A stretch of 55,385 bases of DNA from Clostridiisalibacter paucivorans DSM 22131 (GTDB taxonomy: Bacteria; Bacillota; Clostridia; Tissierellales; Clostridiisalibacteraceae): NCBI RefSeq assembly GCF_000620125.1, contig NZ_JHVL01000023.1, positions 1 through 55,385 on the forward strand. Direction: 5' to 3'. Shown piece after piece: positions 33,469-41,340 of the stretch. How positions within the stretch are numbered: the stretch's first letter is position 1; every line of letters starts with the position of its first letter. The position numbers were made by a program, and so were the translations under genes. The notes under the pieces were generated by a model. That model did not search any database. It was not told where the DNA came from and was given only the letters and a program-made list of their open reading frames with translations.

Positions 33469-34551
33469 TTAAATATGCCTATCTAACAATGACTGTTCTT
33501 GAATCCTTCTCAATCCTTCCTTTATACTTCTTGCTCTTATTTCCCCTATACCATCTACATCATTCAGTTGTGCAGTAGTTGCCTTTAAGATATCACCAAA
33601 GGAACCAAATTTATTTATTACATTTTCCAGTACCGCATTGGGCAACCTAGGTATCTTGCTTAAAATTCTATATCCCTTTGGAAAAACTGAGTAGTCTAAA
33701 GACTCTAATCCATTATCAAACCCAAGGACTTCCGCTATATTAGATAGGTTTAGTAGTTCCTCGGACGATAATTGTGCCATCCCCTCCAATATATCGTCAA
33801 ATGTATTACCTTTACCCTTTAAATAATAATCCTTAATAATGTTTTCTCCATCTTCTTGAACCTCACTGGTAAGTTCATCCATTTGCATACTAATAAGTCT
33901 TCCTTCGTTCCCCAATTCTAAAATATACTTTTCTATTTCATCTACTATCCTTACGACCATTTCTGTCCTCTGGAGTACCTTTACCACATCATATACTGTC
34001 ACTAACCCCTCAAATTCCAATGCACTTAAATTTGTCATAGATTGATCTAAAACTATTTTGTATTTTTCAAGGGTCTGTATTGCCTGATTAGCCTTAGTCA
34101 ATATTTCACTGACATCTCTTAATACGTATTTAAAATCACCCTTATATAGAGTTATTATGTTTCTCCTTTGAGATATTGCTATAACTAAAGCCTTTGTTTG
34201 TTTTCCTACTCGTTCTGCAGTCCTATGTCTTATACCGGTCTCTTTAGAAAGAATGAAAGGGTCTGGAACTAGCTGGGTATTTGCATATAAGATTTTTTTA
34301 CAATCATGACTCAATATTATAGCGCCATCCATCTTAGCCAATTCATATAAATATGCGGGAGAAAATTCATTATTTATATGAAATCCACCATTTACTATAT
34401 CTAATACATCTTTATTATCTCCTATGACTATAATTGCTCCTGTTTTAGCCCTTACTATATTTTCCAATCCCTCTCTGAGCTTTGTTCCTGGAGCTAAAAT
34501 CTTTATGGAATCATATATCTCTTCTAGTCCCTTATTTTTATCCTCTAACAT
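33469..34551 (-). CDS. disA: DNA integrity scanning protein DisA, diadenylate cyclase
   Basis: DisA makes c-di-AMP and scans DNA for branched structures. The 360-residue protein has the DAC domain with MDGAIILSHD and GIRHRTAERV (the DGA and RHR active-site motifs), a helical spine, and C-terminal HhH DNA-binding repeats (LPNAVLENVINKFGSFGDILKATTAQLNDVDGIGEIRARSIKEGLRR). The start has GGAGG eight bases upstream, formed by the end of radA. radA-disA coupling is the usual arrangement. Confidence 0.96.
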   Translation of the reverse strand: MLEDKNKGLEEIYDSIKILAPGTKLREGLENIVRAKTGAIIVIGDNKDVLDIVNGGFHINNEFSPAYLYELAKMDGAIILSHDCKKILYANTQLVPDPFILSKETGIRHRTAERVGKQTKALVIAISQRRNIITLYKGDFKYVLRDVSEILTKANQAIQTLEKYKIVLDQSMTNLSALEFEGLVTVYDVVKVLQRTEMVVRIVDEIEKYILELGNEGRLISMQMDELTSEVQEDGENIIKDYYLKGKGNTFDDILEGMAQLSSEELLNLSNIAEVLGFDNGLESLDYSVFPKGYRILSKIPRLPNAVLENVINKFGSFGDILKATTAQLNDVDGIGEIRARSIKEGLRRIQEQSLLDRHI

Positions 34552-34555
34552 AAGT

Positions 34556-35929
34556 TTATCCTCCTAATACTATATCTAGTGCATCTATTATATTGCCCAC
34601 TGGAAACACATCCATCTTTTTATTGTCTATATTTAATCCCTTCATATTTGATTTAGGAATTATAGCCTTAGTAAATCCTAATTTCATCGCTTCTTTCAAT
34701 CTACTTTCTATAAAGCTTATACTCCTTATTTCCCCAGTCAATCCCACTTCTCCCATTACTATCGTATTATGGTCTATCTCTTTATCTTTAAAGCTAGAAG
34801 CTATTGCACATATTATACCTGCATCTATGGCTGGCTCCTTTATCTGTATTCCTCCAGTAATATTAACATAGCAATCCATGTTTTGAGTCTGCAAACCCAC
34901 TCGTTTTTCTAACACTGCCATCATTAATACTACCCTATTATAGTCTATTCCTGTAGCTACTCTTCTGGGCATACCAAATACCGTGGAACTAACCAATGCC
35001 TGAATCTCTACCAGCATAGGCCTTGTCCCTTCCATACAAGGGACTACAATAGTACCTGGCGTATTCATAGGCCTTCCTGATAACAACATCTCAGATGGAT
35101 TTTTTACCTCCACCAGACCTATATCTCTCATTTCAAATATCCCTATCTCATTAGTGGAACCAAATCGATTTTTAACTCCTCTCAATATCCTATATGTATT
35201 ATGTCTTTCTCCTTCAAAATATAGTACAGTGTCTACCATATGCTCAAGTACTCTAGGTCCTGCTATAGCCCCTTGTTTAGTAACATGTCCAACTATAAAA
35301 GTGGCTATACCTAAAGATTTTGAGATGCCCATAAGCATTGAAGTAATCTCTCTAACTTGACTTACTGTTCCAGGAGCAGAGGTCAATTGGGGACTATATA
35401 CTGTCTGTATTGAATCTACTATAAGTATATTGGGTTTTAAATCCTCTATTGATTTTTTAACCACTTCAATATTAGTTTCTGGTAATATGTAAAGATTTTC
35501 TGAATCTATATCTAATCTATCAGACCTTATTTTTATTTGCTTTGCAGATTCCTCACCCGATACATAAAGAACCCTCAGTTTTGTAGATGCCATATTGTTG
35601 GCCACCTGTATAAGTAATGTAGACTTTCCTATTCCAGGGTCTCCTCCTACTAATATCAAAGAACCCTTCACTACTCCTCCACCCAAAACTCTGTTTAGCT
35701 CATTTATATTAGTAGATATCCTATCCTCTTTATCTATTTTTATATCCCTTATTCTTTCAGGTTTAGTATAAAAAGATCTATTAATACCCATATTGGTCTT
35801 TTTAATATTCTTATCATATATCTCCTCAGTGAAAGTATTCCACTGTTCACAAGAGGGACATTTTCCCATCCATTTAGGAGATTCATATCCACATTCTTGA
35901 CATATATATTTCGTTTTTAATTTTGACAT
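34556..35929 (-). CDS. radA: DNA repair protein RadA
   Basis: RadA is a RecA-like ATPase that drives branch migration. The 457-residue protein has an N-terminal zinc finger (CQECGYESPKWMGKCPSC), Walker A GGDPGIGKST, the KNRFGSTNEIG motif unique to RadA and a C-terminal Lon-protease-like domain (VNITGGIQIKEPAIDAGIICAIASSF...VGEVGLTGEIR). ATG 35929 has AGGAG eight bases upstream; a GTG nine bases earlier overlaps it. Lies between clpC and disA, as in B. subtilis. Confidence 0.96.
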   Translation of the reverse strand: MSKLKTKYICQECGYESPKWMGKCPSCEQWNTFTEEIYDKNIKKTNMGINRSFYTKPERIRDIKIDKEDRISTNINELNRVLGGGVVKGSLILVGGDPGIGKSTLLIQVANNMASTKLRVLYVSGEESAKQIKIRSDRLDIDSENLYILPETNIEVVKKSIEDLKPNILIVDSIQTVYSPQLTSAPGTVSQVREITSMLMGISKSLGIATFIVGHVTKQGAIAGPRVLEHMVDTVLYFEGERHNTYRILRGVKNRFGSTNEIGIFEMRDIGLVEVKNPSEMLLSGRPMNTPGTIVVPCMEGTRPMLVEIQALVSSTVFGMPRRVATGIDYNRVVLMMAVLEKRVGLQTQNMDCYVNITGGIQIKEPAIDAGIICAIASSFKDKEIDHNTIVMGEVGLTGEIRSISFIESRLKEAMKLGFTKAIIPKSNMKGLNIDNKKMDVFPVGNIIDALDIVLGG

Positions 35930-36038
35930 ATTATCCACTCCTAGATTCCCACATTATGAGCATTGACATATTATTATTTATTATTCAATTTTCCTATTCA
36001 TAAGTATTTCTACATCTTTTCTGATTTTCCTTTTAGTC

Positions 36039-36079
36039 ACAATAAAAAGTAGCGGAAATATACAAAACCGCTACTTTTT
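36039..36079 (-). terminator. Intrinsic terminator after the ctsR-mcsA-mcsB-clpC operon
   Basis: AAAAAGTAGCGG and CCGCTACTTTTT form a 12-bp stem with a T-run on the minus strand. It lies 18 bases after the clpC stop and ends the heat-shock operon before radA. Confidence 0.85.
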
Positions 36080-36097
36080 CCCTATATTTCTACAAAT

Positions 36098-38530
36098 TTA
36101 TTTTTTCTGGAACACTAACTCTCCTTCATCTAAATCTATCAACACATTATCATTTTTAGATATATTGCCCTTCAACATCTCCTCTGATAATTTGTCTTCT
36201 ACTAATTTTCTAATGGCCCTTTCTAATGGTCTAGCTCCATAAACAGGGTCAAACCCTTCTTTTCCAATATATTTCCTAGCATCATCTGTAATCTTTACAT
36301 TTATATTTAAGTCTTTAAGCTTCTTCTCTAGTCCTTCTACCATAAGATTGACTATCTCTTTTATGTGTTCTTCACCTAATGAATGGAATACTATTATCTC
36401 GTCAATTCTATTTAAAAATTCTGGTCTAAAGCTTCTTCTAAGCTCATCCATTACATTGTCTTTCATTTTTTCATATTCTGCCTTTTCTTCATCTTCTGGT
36501 GCAGCAAAACCTAAAGTCTTTTGTTTCTTTATAGTGCTAGCTCCCACATTAGATGTCATTATTACAACAGTATTTTTAAAATCTACTAATTTGCCCTTTG
36601 AATCTGTCAATCTACCATCATCTAGTAGCTGCAACAATATATTAAATACATCGGGATGGGCCTTTTCTATCTCATCAAACAATACAACTGAATATGGCCT
36701 TCTTCTGACCTTTTCTGTCAGTTGTCCTCCTTCATCATATCCCACATATCCTGGAGGAGATCCTACTAACTTAGATACAGAATGTTTTTCCATATATTCA
36801 GACATATCTATCCTTATCATGGCATCTTCATCTCCAAATAATGCCTCTGCCAATGCCTTAGAAAGTTCAGTCTTACCTACCCCTGTTGGACCTAAAAATA
36901 TAAATGTACCTACAGGCTTATTTGGGTCTTTAAGGCCCACTCTTGCTCTTCTAACAGCACTAGAAACAGCCTTCACCGCCTGTTCTTGGCCTATAACTCT
37001 TTTATGCAATAATTCTTCTAATTTCAATAATCTCTCTGATTCTTCTATGGTAAGCTTTTTCACAGGTATACCAGTCCAATCTGCCACTACCTGAGCTATA
37101 TCTTCATATCCTACTTCCAGAGATATAGTTCTCTTATCTGCCTTCCAATTTTGTTTCTTATTTTCTAACTCTTCTTTTAGTCGCTTTTCTTTGTCCCTTA
37201 GTTCTGCTGCCTTCTCAAAGTTTTGAGTGCTTATAGCCTCTTCCTTTTCTTGAGACAATTCTTCCAATTTCTCTTCAATTTTGTTTAGCTCTGGAGGAGC
37301 TGTTATAGATTTAAGTCTTGTCTTAGACGCCGCTTCATCTATAAGGTCTATAGCCTTATCAGGTAAAAATCTATCGGTAATATATCTAGTAGATAATTCA
37401 ACAGCAGCATTGATTGCTTCATCATTTATCTTTACCCTGTGATGAGCCTCATATTTATCCCTTAATCCCTCTAATATCTTAACTGTATCCTCTGCCGTAG
37501 GCTCTTCTACCATTACAGGCTGGAATCTCCTCTCCAACGCTGAATCCTTCTCTATATACTTCCTATATTCGTCTATGGTGGTAGCACCTATGGCTTGCAA
37601 CTCTCCTCTAGCCAAAGCAGGCTTTAATATATTAGATGCATCTATTGCGCCCTCTGCTGCTCCTGCTCCAATTATAGTATGCATTTCATCTATAAACAGT
37701 ATTACGTCTCCTGACTGTCTTAATTCTTCCATCATCTTTTTCAATCTATCTTCAAATTCTCCTCTATATTTCGCTCCAGCTACCATAGAGGCGAGATCCA
37801 ATGTAACTACCCTCTTATCCTTTAATATTTCAGGTACAGACCCATTGACAATTTCTTGAGCCAAACCTTCAGCTATGGCTGTTTTACCTACTCCAGGATC
37901 TCCTATTAAGCACGGATTATTTTTTGTCCTTCTACTCAATACTTGGATCACTCTTTGGATCTCTTTTCCTCTGCCAATTACAGGGTCTAATTTCCCCTCT
38001 GAAGCCATTTTATTTAGGTCTCTGCCATGTTTATCTAGTGTTGGAGTTTTTCCACTACCTTTATTGTGTTGGGGTTTTGCTGAATTATTGTAATTACTAC
38101 TCAACATCTTTAAAACTTCTTCCTTTGCCTTCTCTAAGTCTACACCCAATGACTTAAGTATAATTGCAGCTACTCCCTCTCCTTCTTTTATTAATGCCAG
38201 AAGTAAGTGTTCTGTTCCCACATAATTATGACCTAAACTTCTAGCTTCTAAAAAGCTCAATTCAAAGACCCTTTTGGTTCTGGGAGTAAAACCAACCAAC
38301 TCTTGAGAAAAATTCCCATATCCTATCCTTTGGATAACTTGATTTCTTATATTGTCCAGATCTAGACCCATATTAATTAATGCCTTAGCTGCTATGCCTT
38401 CTCCTTCTTTTATTAAACCAAGTAATAGATGTTCTGTTCCCACATAATTGTGTTTAAGGCCCTTAGCTTCCTCTTGTGAAAATACGATTACCTTCTGTGC
38501 CCTCTCTGTAAACCTTCCAAACATTGCCAT
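36098..38530 (-). CDS. clpC: ATP-dependent Clp protease ATPase subunit ClpC
   Basis: ClpC unfolds substrates for ClpP. The 810-residue protein has an N-domain with two repeats ([34 protein letters not shown]), a first AAA+ domain with Walker A GDPGVGKT, a middle domain containing a UVR-like helix ([25 protein letters not shown]) and a second AAA+ domain with Walker [11 protein letters not shown] and [17 protein letters not shown] 38530 has GGAGG eight bases upstream. Last gene of the CtsR-controlled operon. Confidence 0.97.
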   Translation of the reverse strand: MAMFGRFTERAQKVIVFSQEEAKGLKHNYVGTEHLLLGLIKEGEGIAAKALINMGLDLDNIRNQVIQRIGYGNFSQELVGFTPRTKRVFELSFLEARSLGHNYVGTEHLLLALIKEGEGVAAIILKSLGVDLEKAKEEVLKMLSSNYNNSAKPQHNKGSGKTPTLDKHGRDLNKMASEGKLDPVIGRGKEIQRVIQVLSRRTKNNPCLIGDPGVGKTAIAEGLAQEIVNGSVPEILKDKRVVTLDLASMVAGAKYRGEFEDRLKKMMEELRQSGDVILFIDEMHTIIGAGAAEGAIDASNILKPALARGELQAIGATTIDEYRKYIEKDSALERRFQPVMVEEPTAEDTVKILEGLRDKYEAHHRVKINDEAINAAVELSTRYITDRFLPDKAIDLIDEAASKTRLKSITAPPELNKIEEKLEELSQEKEEAISTQNFEKAAELRDKEKRLKEELENKKQNWKADKRTISLEVGYEDIAQVVADWTGIPVKKLTIEESERLLKLEELLHKRVIGQEQAVKAVSSAVRRARVGLKDPNKPVGTFIFLGPTGVGKTELSKALAEALFGDEDAMIRIDMSEYMEKHSVSKLVGSPPGYVGYDEGGQLTEKVRRRPYSVVLFDEIEKAHPDVFNILLQLLDDGRLTDSKGKLVDFKNTVVIMTSNVGASTIKKQKTLGFAAPEDEEKAEYEKMKDNVMDELRRSFRPEFLNRIDEIIVFHSLGEEHIKEIVNLMVEGLEKKLKDLNINVKITDDARKYIGKEGFDPVYGARPLERAIRKLVEDKLSEEMLKGNISKNDNVLIDLDEGELVFQKK

Positions 38531-38542
38531 TTAATCCACCTC

Positions 38543-39568
38543 CTAATTATCTATGGTATCCCTTATCAATTGAGCCCTATGGATATCTCTTTCTTTAGAG
38601 CTTAGACTATTAAATTCTTTTTGAATACTTGCAGGTTGTGTTATTATCATTAATTCATTTATATTTTTATGATCCATATCTTTTATAATACCCATTTCAA
38701 TACCTAATTTTACATCAGATAAAAGTTTCATAGCCTCTTTTGATGACATTATCCTAGCATTCTTTAATATTCCTAAGGACCTCCAGATTTTATCTTCTAT
38801 TTCTATTTCTCTATTTTCCAAAATTATTTTTCTGGCTTCCTGTTCCTTTTCTATTATTTGGAGTAATATTCTTTTAAGTTTTTTAATAATCCCTTCTTCA
38901 GTATTACCCAATGTAGTCTGATTAGATATCTGAAATACATTTCCCATGGCATTAGTTCCCTCTCCATATAATCCCCTTACTGTCAATCCTATTTGGCTTA
39001 GAGTTTGAACAATAGGGTTAGCTTGCTTAGTTAAGACTAAACATGGCAAATGCACCATAACTGAAGCTCTAAGACCTGTACCTATATTAGTAGGGCATGA
39101 TGTCAAATAACCTAATCTCTCGTCAAACCCATATTCAACACTTTCCTCTAATGCATCATCCAATTTATCACACATATCCCAACCCTTTTCTAAGCTGAGA
39201 CCTGGTAGAAGTATCTGCATCCTTATATGGTCTTCTTCATTTATCATGATAGTAGCCTTTTGATCCTTTGATAATAAAAAAGCACTATTATTTGTATTGT
39301 TTAACAGGGCTGGACTTATAAGATGCTCCTCCACTAATACCTTTCTATTTAGTTCATCTACGTCTGAGAGTTTAAAAAACTCAAATTCCTTAGATAAAAC
39401 ATTTTGTCTACTCACAGCATCTTTTACCATATCTATTACATTTTTAGATTCTTCATCGTTCATCATATGGGTAAAATTGATTCCCTCTATATTCCTAGCC
39501 AGTCTTATTCTACTACTTATAACTACATCTTTATTAGTTCCAGATTCTCCATCTAACCACCTAACCAT
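38543..39568 (-). CDS. mcsB: Protein-arginine kinase McsB
   Basis: McsB phosphorylates arginines and thereby tags proteins for ClpC-ClpP and inactivates CtsR. The 341-residue protein resembles guanidino kinases: VISSRIRLARNIEGINF, NEEDHIRMQIL, GYLTSCPTNIGTGLRASVMVHLP with the catalytic Cys, and RGLYGEGTNA. ATG 39568 has an AGGTGG site eight bases upstream; a GTG 12 bases earlier lies within that site. Only 15 bases separate it from mcsA. Confidence 0.96.
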   Translation of the reverse strand: MVRWLDGESGTNKDVVISSRIRLARNIEGINFTHMMNDEESKNVIDMVKDAVSRQNVLSKEFEFFKLSDVDELNRKVLVEEHLISPALLNNTNNSAFLLSKDQKATIMINEEDHIRMQILLPGLSLEKGWDMCDKLDDALEESVEYGFDERLGYLTSCPTNIGTGLRASVMVHLPCLVLTKQANPIVQTLSQIGLTVRGLYGEGTNAMGNVFQISNQTTLGNTEEGIIKKLKRILLQIIEKEQEARKIILENREIEIEDKIWRSLGILKNARIMSSKEAMKLLSDVKLGIEMGIIKDMDHKNINELMIITQPASIQKEFNSLSSKERDIHRAQLIRDTIDN

Positions 39569-39583
39569 TTTTTCACCCACCTT

Positions 39584-40090
39584 CTAATTCTCTAATTGAC
39601 TTTCTAACATCTTTATTTTATCTCTTATTTCTGCTGCCTGTTCAAATGCTTCCCTTTCAATTGCATCATCTAATTTTAATTTCAATCTCTCTATATCCTT
39701 TTTTATTCTTATATTATCTCCTGCCCTTTTAGGTACTTTGCCTATATGTCTATCATGTCCGTGAATACCTTTAATTAATGGTATGGACTTATCCCTAAAG
39801 GAGTGATAACACTTGGGACAACCAAACTTTCCTATTTGTTTAAATCTATCAAATGTCATTCCACAATTAGCACATTTAATCTCATTCAAATAGTTTAATT
39901 CAAAGGGTTCTTCTTGAGTACCTTCCAATAGCCCTGCTAAAAACTGATGTATGGAAAAAGGAGAATTAAAATTTATTTCTTTATTTTTCTTAGCGCACTC
40001 ATCACAAAGATGCACTTCTGTCTTTTTACCATTTATTATTTTAGTTACATGTACAGTAGCCTTTTTGTTTCCACAATCATCACAAATCAT
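39584..40090 (-). CDS. mcsA: McsA, activator of McsB (UvrB/UvrC-motif zinc protein)
   Basis: The 168-residue protein has four CxxC zinc motifs in two pairs (CDDCG and CDECAKK; CANCG and CPKCY) and a C-terminal UVR motif (KLKLDDAIEREAFEQAAEIRDKIKMLE). McsA binds and activates the kinase McsB and contributes to heat and metal stress responses. ATG 40090 is preceded by AGGAGG. It is the second gene of the ctsR operon, 13 bases after ctsR. Confidence 0.95.
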   Translation of the reverse strand: MICDDCGNKKATVHVTKIINGKKTEVHLCDECAKKNKEINFNSPFSIHQFLAGLLEGTQEEPFELNYLNEIKCANCGMTFDRFKQIGKFGCPKCYHSFRDKSIPLIKGIHGHDRHIGKVPKRAGDNIRIKKDIERLKLKLDDAIEREAFEQAAEIRDKIKMLESQLEN

Positions 40091-40103
40091 TATCTAAACC
40101 CTC

Positions 40104-40565
40104 CTATCCTCTAATCAATACTAAGATCATATCCTTTAGTATATTTGACCTCACTCTATTTTTATAGGGAGACACTATATTAAGAGCCCTATCACCTATA
40201 GCTACCTTCATAAGATGCATCTCTCTAGTATTAATTAATCCTTCCTCGTATAGATTATCAATAATACTATATGCCCTAGACTTTGTAATGGAATCTCCAA
40301 TATTGCTCAATATCATATCCTCAATATATTTATCCTTATTAATATTGACCTTTATTATCTTTATATACCCTCCACCGCCCCTTTTACTCTCTATAAAATA
40401 GCCTTTGTCATTGCCAAATCTAGTATCTAATACATAGTTTATTTGAGAAGGAGAACATCTAAAATATTGGGCCAGTTCATTTCTTTTTATCTCTACCATG
40501 CCGTTTTCTGCTTCTATAAGCATATCTTTTATAAATTCTTCTATAATATCACTTATTTTTTTCAT
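40104..40565 (-). CDS. ctsR: CtsR, class III heat-shock gene repressor
   Basis: CtsR represses clp genes and is autoregulated. The 153-residue protein has the N-terminal winged helix (ISDIIEEFIKDML, then VEIKRNELAQYFRCSPSQINYVLDTRF) with the Gly-rich wing ESKRGGGGYIKI, which inserts into DNA and acts as thermosensor, and a C-terminal dimer domain. ATG 40565 has GAGGTG five bases upstream. A matching heptad operator lies just before it. Confidence 0.96.
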   Translation of the reverse strand: MKKISDIIEEFIKDMLIEAENGMVEIKRNELAQYFRCSPSQINYVLDTRFGNDKGYFIESKRGGGGYIKIIKVNINKDKYIEDMILSNIGDSITKSRAYSIIDNLYEEGLINTREMHLMKVAIGDRALNIVSPYKNRVRSNILKDMILVLIRG

Positions 40566-40578
40566 TACATCACCTCGA

Positions 40579-40601
40579 TTTGACTTTGACTTTCTTTGTC
40601 C
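40579..40601 (-). promoter_or_regulatory. CtsR operator (three heptads)
   Basis: The minus strand reads GGACAAA-GAA-AGTCAAA followed by a partly overlapping third AGTCAAA (40579-40585). The CtsR consensus is a direct repeat of RGTCAAA separated by three bases. It lies 14-36 bases before the ctsR start, in the leader or promoter of the ctsR operon. Confidence 0.85.
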
Positions 40602-40954
40602 TTTAAATACATTTTATATCTACCCATCCTATTTTTTCAAACAGATTCATATTTTATTATTATTGATTTTGAGTCATTAAACCAAAATATCTGTTAATAT
40701 CTCTTTTTTTCTCATGTTTTATATGTATTATACTTAGTGACTACTATAGGTATTCAATTTAAACTTTTGAGATATTGGTAAATATAGATAAGAGAATGCT
40801 AATGGGAACTTGCTAAGAAAACTAAGTAAAAGAAACTAAAAAATCCGTAAAAATTTGTACCGTTTAAACATAGTAAATTCACAAGTCTTAAGATTTTTTA
40901 GTCTCTTAACCTGTAGTTTTCTCAAAACCTTCATTGCATGAATATTCTATTGCC
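40602..40954. other. Intergenic region upstream of ctsR
   Basis: About 350 bases with no coding region. A weak TTAAGA/TCTTAA hairpin (about 40889-40911) could end the small gene to the right. The motif CTTCATTGCATGAA at 40930-40943 recurs downstream of mrnC at 10789. The ctsR promoter itself could not be assigned. Confidence 0.35.
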
Positions 40955-41134
40955 CTATTCCGTTACATCTTCTATATGTTCTGCTTTTTTTTCTTGTTTT
41001 TCACTACTAACCCAACCAAAAGTAGATGCCATCCATTCTCCATAAGCTGTCTTATCCTTAAGTTTAGAATCAACCTTATCATCTTTTTTATGGGTATATA
41101 TATTTTTTTTATCTCTATCATATTTATCCATCAT
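40955..41134 (-). CDS. Small hydrophilic protein of unknown function
   Basis: A 59-residue protein (MMDKYDRDKKNIYTHKKDD..., with the central block KTAYGEWMASTFGWVSSEK). It has AAGGAG four bases before the first ATG or seven before the second (41131), which is the better start. The protein is strongly charged except for the WMASTFGWV centre, which is the type of conserved core seen in some small clostridial spore-surface proteins; that link is a weak recollection. It lies between the terminator after the EF-G paralogue and ctsR. Confidence 0.7.
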   Translation of the reverse strand: MMDKYDRDKKNIYTHKKDDKVDSKLKDKTAYGEWMASTFGWVSSEKQEKKAEHIEDVTE

Positions 41135-41189
41135 TCCACTCCTTTACAGCATTTTTATTAGTTTTAGCTTAAGGATTTACTTTTATTCC

Positions 41190-41217
41190 AAAAAAAAGAG
41201 TCGTCTTTTGACGACTC
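41190..41217 (-). terminator. Intrinsic terminator after the EF-G paralogue
   Basis: GAGTCGTC-AAAA-GACGACTC on the minus strand is followed by eight T's. It comes after repeat copy C and ends the fusA-like transcript. Confidence 0.85.
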
Positions 41218-41245
41218 AAAATGATTATGAAAAAGGTATAAATAC

Positions 41246-41340
41246 AGTTAGTAGTAATCAGTTAGTAGTTGATGGTGGAAATCCTATGGATTTAATCATT
41301 AAAATACTAACTACTAGTTACGAACTAATACCTACTAACT
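41246..41340. repeat. TAG-rich palindromic repeat, copy C (inverted orientation)
   Basis: It contains GTTAGTAGTTGATGG, the inner hairpin AAATCC-TAT-GGATTT and ATCATT then ACTAACTACTAG. Relative to copies A, B, D and E the order of the asymmetrical parts (GATGG and ATCATT) is reversed. The TAG stop codon of the EF-G paralogue is part of its right end. Confidence 0.85.

Noticed and set aside
36348-37094. Long plus-strand frame opposite clpC
   Set aside because: Shadow of the very well conserved ClpC AAA+ domain; no initiation signals.
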